Shown one piece after another: positions 1 through 7,866 of a stretch of DNA of 64,000 nt. Both the position numbers and the translations under genes were made by a program. Below the pieces are notes generated by a model that was given only the letters and a program-made list of their open reading frames with translations, did not search any database and had not been told where the DNA came from. The DNA is from Adlercreutzia caecimuris B7. Lineage in GTDB: Bacteria > Actinomycetota > Coriobacteriia > Coriobacteriales > Eggerthellaceae. The stretch covers positions 1,516,258 through 1,580,257 of the forward strand of contig NZ_KE159646.1 in the NCBI RefSeq assembly GCF_000403355.2, in the 5' to 3' direction. Each line of letters starts with the position of its first letter. Positions within the stretch are counted from its first letter, which is position 1.

Positions 1-1
1 C

Positions 2-850
2 ATTTCCATGTGCGCCGTGCCCACCGGCGGCTTCGCCACCCACAGCGAGAGCATCGCCTACTGGCACAGCCCCCTCATCGACGGCATCACCATCGTGCTC
101 ATGATCGCCGGCGGCACGAACTTCCTGCTGCTGTTCCTGCTTCTGCGGGGGAAACTCAAGGCGCTTCTCACCCACATCGAGACGCCCCTTTACTTCGGCA
201 CCGTCGCAATCGCCACGCCGGTGGTAGCCGGCTTCTTCCTGGCCCAGGGCACCGCCGCCGACGTGCCCGATGCGCTGCGCCACAGCCTGTTCCAGGTGGT
301 GTCGGTGCTCACCTCCACGGGGTTTCAGACCATTCCCTCCTTCGGCGACTTGAGTCCGGCGCTGCTGTTCCTGTTCGGCCTGCTCATGCTCGCGGGAGCC
401 GAGGCCCGCTCCACCTCCGGCGGCATCAAGCTGTACCGCGTTGCCGTGGCCGTCCGGGGCCTGGCCCACGACCTGCACGGGCGCTACGGCAATAAGCGGC
501 ACGTGACCAGCATCAAAATCAATCGCTTCGGGAAACGCTCGGTGCTCACCGACGAGGACGTGTCCGAGGCCCAGACCTTCGTGGCCCTGTACCTGCTGGT
601 GGCGGCCGTGGGCACCTTCCTGCTCATCCTGTGCGGGGCCACCCTGCAGGAGGCGCTGTTCGACTTCGTCTCCTGCCTGGGCAGCACCGGTGTGGGCACG
701 GGGTTCCTCGGCGCCGAAAGCGGGCCGGTGCCCCTGTTCATCGGGTGTGCGGGTATGCTGCTCGGCCGCCTCGAGATCATCCCGCTGTTTCTGGGCGTGA
801 GGGCCCTCGCCTCGACGGCGTGGAAAGGAGTTCGTCGTGATCGTACCTAG
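2..850 (+). CDS. TrkH/KtrB-family potassium uptake channel subunit, 5' end missing
   Basis: C-terminal part of a Trk/Ktr potassium channel subunit of the cytoplasmic membrane. The frame is open to the window edge, so the Met at base 8 is probably internal: it lies just before the P-loop motif TGGFATH. Other filter-type motifs follow: STGFQTI (about residue 103), STSGGIK (about 135) and GSTGVGTG (about 228), then GRLEIIPL. Hydrophobic segments alternate with the loops as expected for the M1-P-M2 repeats. A full family member is about 450-500 residues, so roughly 40% is missing upstream. It overlaps the next gene by 14 bases, which implies translational coupling. Confidence 0.93.
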   Translation: MSMCAVPTGGFATHSESIAYWHSPLIDGITIVLMIAGGTNFLLLFLLLRGKLKALLTHIETPLYFGTVAIATPVVAGFFLAQGTAADVPDALRHSLFQVVSVLTSTGFQTIPSFGDLSPALLFLFGLLMLAGAEARSTSGGIKLYRVAVAVRGLAHDLHGRYGNKRHVTSIKINRFGKRSVLTDEDVSEAQTFVALYLLVAAVGTFLLILCGATLQEALFDFVSCLGSTGVGTGFLGAESGPVPLFIGCAGMLLGRLEIIPLFLGVRALASTAWKGVRRDRT

Positions 851-1709
851 GCAAAGCGACCCCACGCCGGCGGGGAACGAGCAGAAAGCCGCGAAAGCAC
901 CGGAAACGAAAGGGCCGGCGCCCGCGAAGCCGAGCAGGGGGACGCCGCCTTCCCCGGCGGTCCGGCGACGGGTGCGCAACCTCGTCGTGCTCGCCATCCT
1001 GTACGGGGCGGGGCTGGCCGCCGTGTGGGGTTTCTCGCTCATGGGGGTGAGCACGCTCGTGGTCTTCCCCGTGTTCGTGCTCGGCGTGCTCATCGCCAGC
1101 CTGGAGACCGATTCGGGCCTGTGGGGCGGGGCACTGGGGCTTGCCTTCCTGCTGTCCTACGACTTCCTGTTCGCCAGCCCCATGCTGGAGCTGAAGGTGC
1201 TCAACCGCACCGATCTGGTGGCGCTCGTCATCTTCGTGGCCGTGGCGCTCATCATGGGGGTCATCACCCACCGCATGAGCCGCCAGGTGCAGGCCGCCGA
1301 CCGCACCGCCACCGCGCTCAGCCGGCTGAATCGCCTGAGCGCCGGCCTTTTCGAGAGCACCACTCCCGCCGAGGCCTGTCGCTTTTCCCAGGAGTTCCTG
1401 GCGAAGATCCTGCGGCGGGACGTCACGATCGCCCTGGGCGAGCCGGGCCCGGACGCACCGAGCGCAGTCCGCGACTGCTACGAGCAGCGCATCCCCACCG
1501 GCTACGGCGAAGTGGGCTACCGCGGCGTACCGGAGAAGTTCTTGCCCCTGGGGATGAAGGGGCGCATCTTCGGCGTCGTGGCCGTCGACTGCACCGCCGG
1601 CGACCTCGATGGTGCCAGCCGTACCCTCATCGCCTCGGTGGCGGCCCAAACCCTCGTGGCCGTGGAGCGCAACACGTTGAAAGAGCAGCAGGATATCTCG
1701 GAGGAGTAA
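837..1709 (+). CDS. KdpD-like membrane sensor protein (DUF4118) without a kinase domain
   Basis: 290 residues. A charged, Ala/Pro-rich N-terminus (1-45) is followed by four hydrophobic segments (about 46-65, 68-92, 97-115, 122-143), which match the KdpD transmembrane module DUF4118. A soluble GAF-like tail follows (about 155-280, with KGRIFGVVAVD). The HATPase and phosphoacceptor-His domains of KdpD are absent and the protein ends at EEQ-type acidic residues. GTG start chosen at 837, with AAAGGAG at 823-829 ahead of it. It overlaps trkH by 14 bases, so it is probably a regulatory or sensory partner of that channel. Function is inferred from context. Confidence 0.8.
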   Translation: MIVPRQSDPTPAGNEQKAAKAPETKGPAPAKPSRGTPPSPAVRRRVRNLVVLAILYGAGLAAVWGFSLMGVSTLVVFPVFVLGVLIASLETDSGLWGGALGLAFLLSYDFLFASPMLELKVLNRTDLVALVIFVAVALIMGVITHRMSRQVQAADRTATALSRLNRLSAGLFESTTPAEACRFSQEFLAKILRRDVTIALGEPGPDAPSAVRDCYEQRIPTGYGEVGYRGVPEKFLPLGMKGRIFGVVAVDCTAGDLDGASRTLIASVAAQTLVAVERNTLKEQQDISEE

Positions 1710-1749
1710 ACTCCCTCGCAGAAGCCGCCGGCATCGCCCTTGCGGCCCG

Positions 1750-3435
1750 CTACTCGGTCGCCGCCGGCGCCCCCTCCCCTAGCAGGTCGCGGGCGTGGGC
1801 GATGGCGTCGTCGATGCTGGCGCGGAAGTGCTCCTCCCCCACCAAATCGACGAAGCTGGCGCGGCGCATGGTCTTCATGGGCTGCTCGTTCACGTGGGAG
1901 AAGATGAGGCTGACGCCGTGGGCGCTGCAGTACTCGTAGAGGTTCTCCAGGGCGTTCATGCCCGTGGCGTCCAGCGAGGGCACGCCGCGCATGCGGATGA
2001 TCAGGTAGCGGGTGAAGTCCTTCACCGAGATGTCGGCGATGCGCTCGGTCATGCCGAAGAACATCGGCCCGTTGATCTCGTACACGCGCACGCTTTTCGG
2101 CAGCTCGCGCAAGTGGGTGACCTCGGAGTTCTCGTCGCCGTAGTACTTCCAGCCCTTCACCTCGGTCTCCTCGCTCACCATCTTCATGAACAGCACCATG
2201 GTGATGAGCATGCCCGCGGCAATGGCGATCACCAGATCGAAGACGATGGTCAGCGCAAAGGTGAGCAGCAGCGTGGCCACGGCCCCCTTCGACGCCGTCT
2301 GGCACAGGTGCGCGAAGTTGCGCCAGCCGCACATGTTGTAGGCCACGTATAGCAAAATGGCCGCGATGGCGGGCATGGGAATGAGCGCCGCGTAGGGCAT
2401 GAGGAAGGCGAGCACGGCCACGAGCACGAGCGCGTGCACCATGCCGGCGATGGGCGTGCGGCCGCCGGCCTTCACGTTCGCGGCCGTGCGGGCGATGGCG
2501 CCGGTGGCCGGAATGCCGCCGAAGAGTACCGATGCGATGTTGCCGATGCCCTGGGCCACCAGCTCGTCGTTGGCGCGGTGATGGGAGCTGATCATGGAGT
2601 CGGCTACCACGCAGGACAGAAGCGACTCGATGGCGGCCAGAATGGCGATGGTGGCGCCGTTGGCCAGCTGGTCGCGGAACAGCGCGAAGCTGAGCTGGGG
2701 CAGGTGGAACTCGGGCAGGCCGCTGTTGATGGCGTAGAGGTCGCCGATGGTGAGCACATCCAAATCGAAGCCGCTCACGAGCGCGACGCCCGCGAACAGC
2801 GCCATGAGCGAGCTGGGAACCCGCGGCACCAGGCGCGGCCACAGGAACAGCACGGCCAGGCAGACAAGGCCCACGATGCAGGCCTGGGCGTTCACCGTGG
2901 CGATGTTGCCGGCCAGCGCCGCCACCTTGTCCACGGTCTCCACCGTCGCAGTGCCGGCGGGATAGGTCAGGCCGAGGAAGTCCTTCAGCTGACCGATGGC
3001 AAGCGTGACGGCAATGCCCGCCGTGAAGCCCGTGGTGATGGTGAAGGGCACGAAGCGGATGATGGCGCCCAGCTTGAACAGGCCCATGAGGATGAGCAGG
3101 ATGCCGGCGATGATGGTGGCCGCGATGAGGCCGTCCATACCGTCGGTGGCCACGATGCCCGCGACAATGGTGGCGAAGGCCGCTGTGGGGCCCGAGATCT
3201 GCACGCGGCTGCCGCCGAGAAACGCGATGAGGAAGCCTGCCACGATGGCGGTGTAGAGGCCCTGCTCGGGCGACACCCCCGAGGCGATGCCCAGGGCAAT
3301 GGATAGCGGCAGGGCAACGATGGCCACCACGATGCCGGCCACGATGTCGCGGGGAATTTGCCGCTTGAGCTCCTCGGGGCTGGAATGCTTGATGATGCTG
3401 AAGAGAATCGGCTTGATCTTGTCGCGCTGCTGCAT
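1750..3435 (-). CDS. SulP-family anion (sulfate/bicarbonate) permease with STAS domain
   Basis: 561 residues. The SulP membrane domain (about 30-420) has typical stretches such as PLSIALGIASG, the ISGPTAAFATIV signature (near 80) and many hydrophobic helices. A cytoplasmic STAS domain follows (about 440-555, with DATGMNALENLYEYC). SulP proteins move sulfate, bicarbonate or other anions; the substrate cannot be read from sequence. I chose the ATG at 3435 (MQQRDKIKPILF) over an upstream in-frame extension, because the extension is Arg/Pro-rich and AAGGAG precedes this ATG, about 15 bases away. It converges with the gene upstream in the window, with a 40-base gap. Confidence 0.93.
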   Translation of the reverse strand: MQQRDKIKPILFSIIKHSSPEELKRQIPRDIVAGIVVAIVALPLSIALGIASGVSPEQGLYTAIVAGFLIAFLGGSRVQISGPTAAFATIVAGIVATDGMDGLIAATIIAGILLILMGLFKLGAIIRFVPFTITTGFTAGIAVTLAIGQLKDFLGLTYPAGTATVETVDKVAALAGNIATVNAQACIVGLVCLAVLFLWPRLVPRVPSSLMALFAGVALVSGFDLDVLTIGDLYAINSGLPEFHLPQLSFALFRDQLANGATIAILAAIESLLSCVVADSMISSHHRANDELVAQGIGNIASVLFGGIPATGAIARTAANVKAGGRTPIAGMVHALVLVAVLAFLMPYAALIPMPAIAAILLYVAYNMCGWRNFAHLCQTASKGAVATLLLTFALTIVFDLVIAIAAGMLITMVLFMKMVSEETEVKGWKYYGDENSEVTHLRELPKSVRVYEINGPMFFGMTERIADISVKDFTRYLIIRMRGVPSLDATGMNALENLYEYCSAHGVSLIFSHVNEQPMKTMRRASFVDLVGEEHFRASIDDAIAHARDLLGEGAPAATE

Positions 3436-3789
3436 AGTTCGGGGGCTCGGCTCCTTGGGTCGGCATCGGTCTGGGTGGCGGGTGGGGCGCGCCGGCGGGT
3501 TGGCGCGCGGCGACCCGGCGGCCCAGCGGCCCGGGCAGATGGCCGCGGCCGCACGCCTCTTCCCGAGCCAACGGCACAGCACCGCCCCAAGACCCGGGGC
3601 GGCTTGCTCAACTATGAGTCATTGAATCAACAAGAAAGCGCAAGGCGGGATTGTACGCCCGACCAGCGGCGCGCACAAGGCGAGGCGGCAAGCCGGCGGG
3701 GGAACGGTCGGCAGCGCCCGTGGAAGCCCGGCCGCTCTTGCATGAACCGCAGGAGCGCCGACCGCCCCGTGCATATCGCTTTCGCTCCC
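3436..3789. other. Intergenic region upstream of the SulP gene
   Basis: 354 GC-rich bases between the membrane-protein gene at 3790 and the SulP start. Apart from the SulP ribosome binding site near its left edge, I see no convincing gene, hairpin terminator or consensus promoter. Confidence 0.5.
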
Positions 3790-4353
3790 CTACTCCTCCA
3801 GCTCGCGCTCCAACTCTTGGCGGCGCTTGATGGCGGAGTGGAACTGCAGGCCGACAAACCCCATGGCGAGCCCGAAGCCCATGACGAAGTAGACGACGCC
3901 CATGGCCACATCCCCGGCCCAGGTCACGTTTTCCACCCCGACGATCTGTACCTCGGCCGCAATGCGCAGCCCCGTCGTGAGCACGAGGAGCAGCGCGCCG
4001 GTCAGAACGGACAGCACCGCCACGTAGTCCCACGGCACCTTGTCCACCGTGGCCAGGCGCATGCGGTCGCCCGTGATGCCGCTTCTCGTCTCCAGATACA
4101 GCGACACGAAACACGCCACGACGATGGCCCCGAACTGCAGCTGGATGGGATCCAGCAGCCTCTCCCCCACCGCCGTGGCCAGCGCGGTGTCGGTGGTAAG
4201 GGCCACCTGATCGAGCATCATCCCGTAGTAGCAGCAGATGACCGAGCCGAAGAGCAGGATCATGAAGCCCACCTTGGCGTAGCGGTTGCTCACGGCCTCG
4301 AGGCGCTCGTCCTTCGGCCCCATGTACTCGTTCCAACGTTTCACGAGGTTCAT
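3790..4353 (-). CDS. Four-helix membrane protein encoded with an XRE regulator
   Basis: 187 residues with four hydrophobic segments (about 28-47, 72-90, 108-128, 145-168), a basic/aromatic N-terminus (MNLVKRWNEYM) and an acidic, coiled-coil-like tail ending ELERELEE. I do not recognise the family. Small four-helix membrane proteins encoded right after a short XRE-type repressor are a common bacterial pairing. Only 10 bases separate it from the regulator gene, so the two are almost certainly co-transcribed from the promoter at 4616-4643. Its job is unknown; the pairing suggests a repressor-controlled membrane protein. Confidence 0.75.
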   Translation of the reverse strand: MNLVKRWNEYMGPKDERLEAVSNRYAKVGFMILLFGSVICCYYGMMLDQVALTTDTALATAVGERLLDPIQLQFGAIVVACFVSLYLETRSGITGDRMRLATVDKVPWDYVAVLSVLTGALLLVLTTGLRIAAEVQIVGVENVTWAGDVAMGVVYFVMGFGLAMGFVGLQFHSAIKRRQELERELEE

Positions 4354-4363
4354 ACGACCCCTC

Positions 4364-4564
4364 CTATTCCCAAAACAGATCGTTCAGCGTTTTGCCGAGC
4401 GCGACGCAGATGGCCCGGCAGAGCTTCAGGCTGGGGTTGTAGCGCCCCGCCTCGATGAGCCCGATGGTCTGTCGCGTAGCCCCCACGCGACAGGCCAAAT
4501 CCGATTGCGACAGCCCCGCCTCCATGCGGGCCGTCTTCATGCGCAGGTTCTTCTCGCCTCCCAA
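4364..4564 (-). CDS. Short XRE-family (Cro/CI-like) transcriptional regulator
   Basis: A small HTH_3 DNA-binding protein of the family that is little more than one helix-turn-helix: GLSQSDLACRVGATRQTIGLIE, then AGRYNPSLKLCRAICVALGKTLNDLF. Two starts are plausible: the TTG at 4564 (AAGGAG 4 bases upstream) or the ATG at 4540 (GGAGG about 14 bases upstream). The longer form gives the N-terminal KNLRMK usual in this family. It probably represses its own operon: a 12-bp inverted repeat overlaps the promoter upstream. Confidence 0.88.
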   Translation of the reverse strand: MGGEKNLRMKTARMEAGLSQSDLACRVGATRQTIGLIEAGRYNPSLKLCRAICVALGKTLNDLFWE

Positions 4565-4589
4565 ACCGCTCCTTCCCTCGCACCGATTT

Positions 4590-4643
4590 ATGCAAGATAT
4601 ATCTTCCATTTGCAAAGTATATATTGCATCTAGGAGATGTCAA
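4590..4643 (-). promoter_or_regulatory. Promoter and candidate operator for the XRE/membrane-protein operon
   Basis: On the minus strand, TTGACA (4638-4643) and TATACT (4616-4621) are 16 bases apart, a good sigma-70-type promoter. Overlapping the -10 box is an inverted repeat with 12-base arms at 4590-4601 and 4618-4629 (11 of 12 positions match), with TTTGCAAA-like symmetry between them. The position suits autorepression by the XRE protein. Confidence 0.7.
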
Positions 4644-4709
4644 GGGGGAATGAAAGCGGCCTATGCCGCCAAGGTGAGAGCGAGAGAGTGCTTTAAAGGA
4701 GGCGGCGAT

Positions 4710-5597
4710 TTACGCCAATTTCGAGGTGTCGAGGGCCTCGGCGGAGTCAACGTTGCGCAGAAGCGCGGGGTTCTCGAACAGCGGCAAGCAGATGAGCTCC
4801 TCGCGGTCGAAGGAGGCGGCCCCGCGTCCGATCAGGTTCTCGTAGAACTTCACCAGGAACGACTCGTCGGGAAAGATGCCCGCGGGAGCGTTGCGGTACA
4901 TGGCGCGCACGAGAGCGTCGCGGAAATAGCGGGCATGGTGCTCGAAGGGTTCGTTGGACACATCGAAGCCAAGCTGGTTCAGATAGAGCGCCGAGAACAC
5001 GGCGACGGTGCGCGTGTTGCCCTCGTAGAACGGGTGAATCTGCCAGATAAAGGCGATGCTATGGCAGAAACCGGCCAGCTCGTCTTTCGCAAGGGCGCCG
5101 TAGGACTTCGCCTGCTCCGTCGCGAAGACGCCCTTGAGCGCCATCTCGTAGGCCAGCGGATCGGCATAGAGCACACTGTCGCCGTTGAGGATGTCCTCCT
5201 GCTTGACCATGCGCTCGACCTTGAACTCGCCGGGATGATACACCGATGCGTCGAGGTCTTGGAACAGGTAGCGGTGGATTTCCGGAAGCATCTCGGGCGC
5301 GAGGCAAAAGGGGGACGCCGCCAGCAGCTCGGCGATGCGCTGGCCGACCAAGTCGGCCTCAAGCGACGCCTCGTCATGGCCCGCGGCATGATGCGCCCGC
5401 ACCAGCTCGCCCGTTTCGGCCAGCGTGCGCGCGCCGGCGATGTAGTCATCGGCCACCCGGCGCACGTAGGGAGAAACCTCCAAGCCGTCCACGGCCTGCA
5501 ATCCGATGGCCACAGCCCAGTAGTGGCGCCGCGCCGCCTCCGACTCGTGCGCACAAGCCGGCTCGTATGCAAAGCCGTCCAAGCCCTCGGCCGTCAT
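4710..5597 (-). CDS. Fic-domain protein (putative AMP transferase), VbhA-like N-terminus
   Basis: 295 residues. The Fic core carries HPFYEGNTRT (about residue 187), the variant of HPFx(D/E)GNGR that keeps the catalytic His, the acidic metal ligand and the first Arg; the second Arg of the canonical motif is replaced. The N-terminal helices (AIGLQAVDGLEVSPYVRRVADDYIAG) resemble the VbhA-type antitoxin segment found fused to some Fic proteins. Fic enzymes usually AMPylate protein hydroxyls. ATG at 5597 chosen; an in-frame ATG at 5642 gives an Arg/Gly-rich extension with no ribosome site. It is divergent from a paralogue at 5837. Confidence 0.85.
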   Translation of the reverse strand: MTAEGLDGFAYEPACAHESEAARRHYWAVAIGLQAVDGLEVSPYVRRVADDYIAGARTLAETGELVRAHHAAGHDEASLEADLVGQRIAELLAASPFCLAPEMLPEIHRYLFQDLDASVYHPGEFKVERMVKQEDILNGDSVLYADPLAYEMALKGVFATEQAKSYGALAKDELAGFCHSIAFIWQIHPFYEGNTRTVAVFSALYLNQLGFDVSNEPFEHHARYFRDALVRAMYRNAPAGIFPDESFLVKFYENLIGRGAASFDREELICLPLFENPALLRNVDSAEALDTSKLA

Positions 5598-5789
5598 GCC
5601 GCGCCACCGCCTTTCCACACCGCCGTCAATTCCGCAGCCCATTGTATACCATGGGCATCAGCACGAGCCGGACAGCTGCAAGACTGCCTGCAAGTCGCGA
5701 TCACTTCCGCTTCGCCTTCGGGTTCTTACCTCCAACGGCGGCAAACGAGCGATCCCGCAAAAGCCCGTTGCGCCAGAGAGGCGCCACGC

Positions 5790-5806
5790 CGTAAGCTATA
5801 CTTACG
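5790..5806. promoter_or_regulatory. Small palindrome between the two Fic genes
   Basis: CGTAAG-CTATA-CTTACG is a perfect 6+5+6 inverted repeat. It contains TATACT, which could be a -10 box for the plus-strand Fic gene, 18 bases before its ribosome site. No clear -35 box was seen. It is a candidate operator only. Confidence 0.4.
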
Positions 5807-5836
5807 CTTGCGAAGTCCCGCGAGAGGAGGTGCGCT

Positions 5837-6715
5837 GTGGAAGATACCTACGGCTACGAACGCTACGAGGAGCCCTACGACTACGCGACGCGCGACAGGC
5901 GCGTGCGCATCGCGCGGGGCTTGCAGGCCGTGGACGGGCTCACCACCAGCGCCGCCTTCGACGAACCGGCGCAGCGCTATGTGGAAGGCGAAATCAGCGC
6001 CGAGAGCCTGCGCGACATCGTCGACGACTACTACGAGCAGAAGGTCGGCCGGGCCATCGACCGTACCTCCCAGGAAGCCGACCTGGTGAGCGCCCGCATC
6101 TGCGACCTTCTGGATTCCAACGGCTTCACCATGGCGCCGCCGACCCTGCGCACCATTCACGGACGCCTTTTCCGCGGGCTGATGGAAGATGCACGCTACG
6201 AGGAGCACTACCGCGACTACAATTTCTCGAAGCGCGAGTTCGTCCTCGCCCGCGAATCGGTAGAATACGGCGATTTCGAGACACTGGAGGAGGATCTCGC
6301 CGGAGCCTTCGCCGCCTTCGCGCCCGGGACCTATACCGCCGACGATCCATGGCCCTACATACGGTCGATCAGCGCCTTCATCACGCGCATCTGGCAGATT
6401 CACCCCTTCGCCGAGGGAAACACGCGCACGGTGGCCGTCTTTCTGCAGAAGCTGCTGCAGAACCACGGATTTTCCTGCGGGAACGAGGCGTTCGAGCACT
6501 ACTCGCTCCACTTTCGCAATGCGCTCGTGCGGGCAAGCTACCGCAACGTGCCCATAGGTGTGGCACCCGACGACAGCTTCATCAACGAGTTCATGGCCTG
6601 CCTGCTCCAAGACCGGTCCTTCCCCTACCGCAACCGCGATATGGCCGCCGCCGTGCTGTTCCGCGCCAAGGGGCTCATCCCGCCCCAAGAGGAGGGTCCA
6701 TCGCTCATTGGATAA
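5837..6715 (+). CDS. Second Fic-domain protein, paralogue of the divergent one
   Basis: 292 residues. HPFAEGNTRT lies near residue 188, in the same variant Fic motif as the neighbour. The N-terminal 75 residues (IARGLQAVDGLTTSAAF, then YVEGEISAESLRDIV) again resemble a fused VbhA-like antitoxin helix pair, though the Ser/Thr normally placed four residues before the inhibitory Glu is Gln here. GTG start at 5837 with GAGGAGG six bases upstream. It shares NTRTVAVF, FEHY/FEHH and ALVRA-YRN blocks with the Fic protein at 4710, so the pair arose by an old duplication or joint transfer. The target is unknown. Confidence 0.87.
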   Translation: MEDTYGYERYEEPYDYATRDRRVRIARGLQAVDGLTTSAAFDEPAQRYVEGEISAESLRDIVDDYYEQKVGRAIDRTSQEADLVSARICDLLDSNGFTMAPPTLRTIHGRLFRGLMEDARYEEHYRDYNFSKREFVLARESVEYGDFETLEEDLAGAFAAFAPGTYTADDPWPYIRSISAFITRIWQIHPFAEGNTRTVAVFLQKLLQNHGFSCGNEAFEHYSLHFRNALVRASYRNVPIGVAPDDSFINEFMACLLQDRSFPYRNRDMAAAVLFRAKGLIPPQEEGPSLIG

Positions 6716-6839
6716 GGAGGCAGAAGAGCAATCAGGCGGAACCGATTCCGGTTCACGGCCCCGCCTTCGTAACACGGCCAGAGAATCGCGACACTCCACG
6801 ACGCTGCGAGCCCGCACCATCCCGCGAAAAGCCGCGGGC

Positions 6840-6870
6840 TTGACCTTCCCGTTGCGTGAAGGTTCATACT
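6840..6870 (+). promoter_or_regulatory. MerR-type promoter with 19-base spacer
   Basis: TTGACC (6840-6845) and CATACT (6865-6870) are 19 bases apart. The spacer holds the inverted repeat ACCTT...AAGGT. Overlong spacers with a dyad between the boxes are the hallmark of MerR-family promoters. The site lies 33 bases before the MerR gene, so it is probably autoregulated. Confidence 0.8.
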
Positions 6871-6903
6871 GGCGCCGTCGGAGAAACCTGAAGGGAGCAC
6901 ACC

Positions 6904-7683
6904 GTGAAAGAGCGGCCCAAGACCATCGGCGAGGTATCCCGCGCCTCGGGCGTGAGCCCGCGCACGCTGCGCTACTACGAGGAGCGCGGCCTTCTGCGCC
7001 CGGCGCGCACCGAGGCGGGCTATCGCCTGTACACGGCCGCCGACGAGCGTCGACTCGCCCACATCATGGCGATGCGGTCCTGCGGCCTTCCGCTGACCGC
7101 CATCGAGCACATCATGGACGACGACGAGCCGAACATCCACGGCGCCCTCCTCAAGCACCTCCGCACCCTGCGCGCACAGGAGAAATCGCTGGACGCCGCC
7201 CTGCACCGGACGCAGGCGGCCCTACACGCTATCGAAGGGATTACGAACATGAGCACCGAAGACGCATTTGAGAAGTTGAAGCAGCAGGGCCTTGAGAGCT
7301 TCGAGGAAACCTATGGCCGCGAGGCCCGCGAGCGCTACGGCAGCGCCCTCATCGACGCCACCAACGAGCGCATGATGGCCCTTACCCGCGACGAGTGGGA
7401 CGCCAAGGAGCTGCTGGAGGAGTCCATCAAGGTGCAGCTGCGCCTGGCTCTGACCGGAAACGACCCCGCCTCGGAGGAGGCAGCCGAGCTCGCCCGCATG
7501 CACGAGCGCTGGATTGCCATCCACTGGGGCCCGGGTTACGGAAAGGACGAGTACCTCGGCCTCGTGCGCGGGTACCTGGCCGACCCGCGCTTCGCCGCCT
7601 ACTACGACGATGCCGCGGGCCCCGGCGCCACCGACTTCCTCGTGAAGGCCGTTGAGGCCTACCAGAGCGGTGCCGAAAACTAG
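6904..7683 (+). CDS. MerR-family regulator with TipAS ligand-binding domain
   Basis: 259 residues. The winged-helix MerR head is at 7-75 (TIGEVSRASGVSPRTLRYYEERGLL, GYRLYTAADERRL), followed by a linking coiled coil (about 80-115). A C-terminal TipAS domain (about 130-258) has HERWIAIHWGPGYGKDEYLGLVRGYLADPRFAAYYD, typical of TipA-like sensors that bind antibiotics or other small molecules. The start is GTG at 6904, preceded by GGGAG. The promoter at 6840-6870 has the family architecture. The SDR and MFS genes downstream on the same strand are plausible targets, which would make this a small-molecule response cluster. Confidence 0.92.
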   Translation: MKERPKTIGEVSRASGVSPRTLRYYEERGLLRPARTEAGYRLYTAADERRLAHIMAMRSCGLPLTAIEHIMDDDEPNIHGALLKHLRTLRAQEKSLDAALHRTQAALHAIEGITNMSTEDAFEKLKQQGLESFEETYGREARERYGSALIDATNERMMALTRDEWDAKELLEESIKVQLRLALTGNDPASEEAAELARMHERWIAIHWGPGYGKDEYLGLVRGYLADPRFAAYYDDAAGPGATDFLVKAVEAYQSGAEN

Positions 7684-7827
7684 CCTCTGGTGCAGAACCG
7701 AAGCAGGGCGGCGGTGGCCAGCCGGTTGGCGCCGCCCGTGAACCCGTGGCCGGCCCCTTGTCTCACGGGCCACATGACGGCAACAAACCGTTGGCGGAGG
7801 CCAGGCGAGCCTTTTTCTTAGATACAG

Positions 7828-7855
7828 TTCTTGGGGAACGCACATTCCGCAAGAA
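7828..7855. promoter_or_regulatory. 28-base inverted repeat upstream of the SDR gene
   Basis: Arms TTCTTGGGGAA (7828-7838) and TTCCGCAAGAA (7845-7855) match at 10 of 11 positions around a 6-base spacer. It sits just before the SDR ribosome site, so it could be an operator or an RNA hairpin. Its position also argues against an SDR start at the TTG at 7831. Confidence 0.5.
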
Positions 7856-7866
7856 AGGCGGCTCCC

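Noticed and set aside
1517-3577. Long Arg/His/Gly-rich frames opposite or beside SulP, LuxR, flavoprotein and transposase genes
   Set aside because: These are frame shadows of high-GC genes: no motifs, biased composition and complete overlap with recognised genes.
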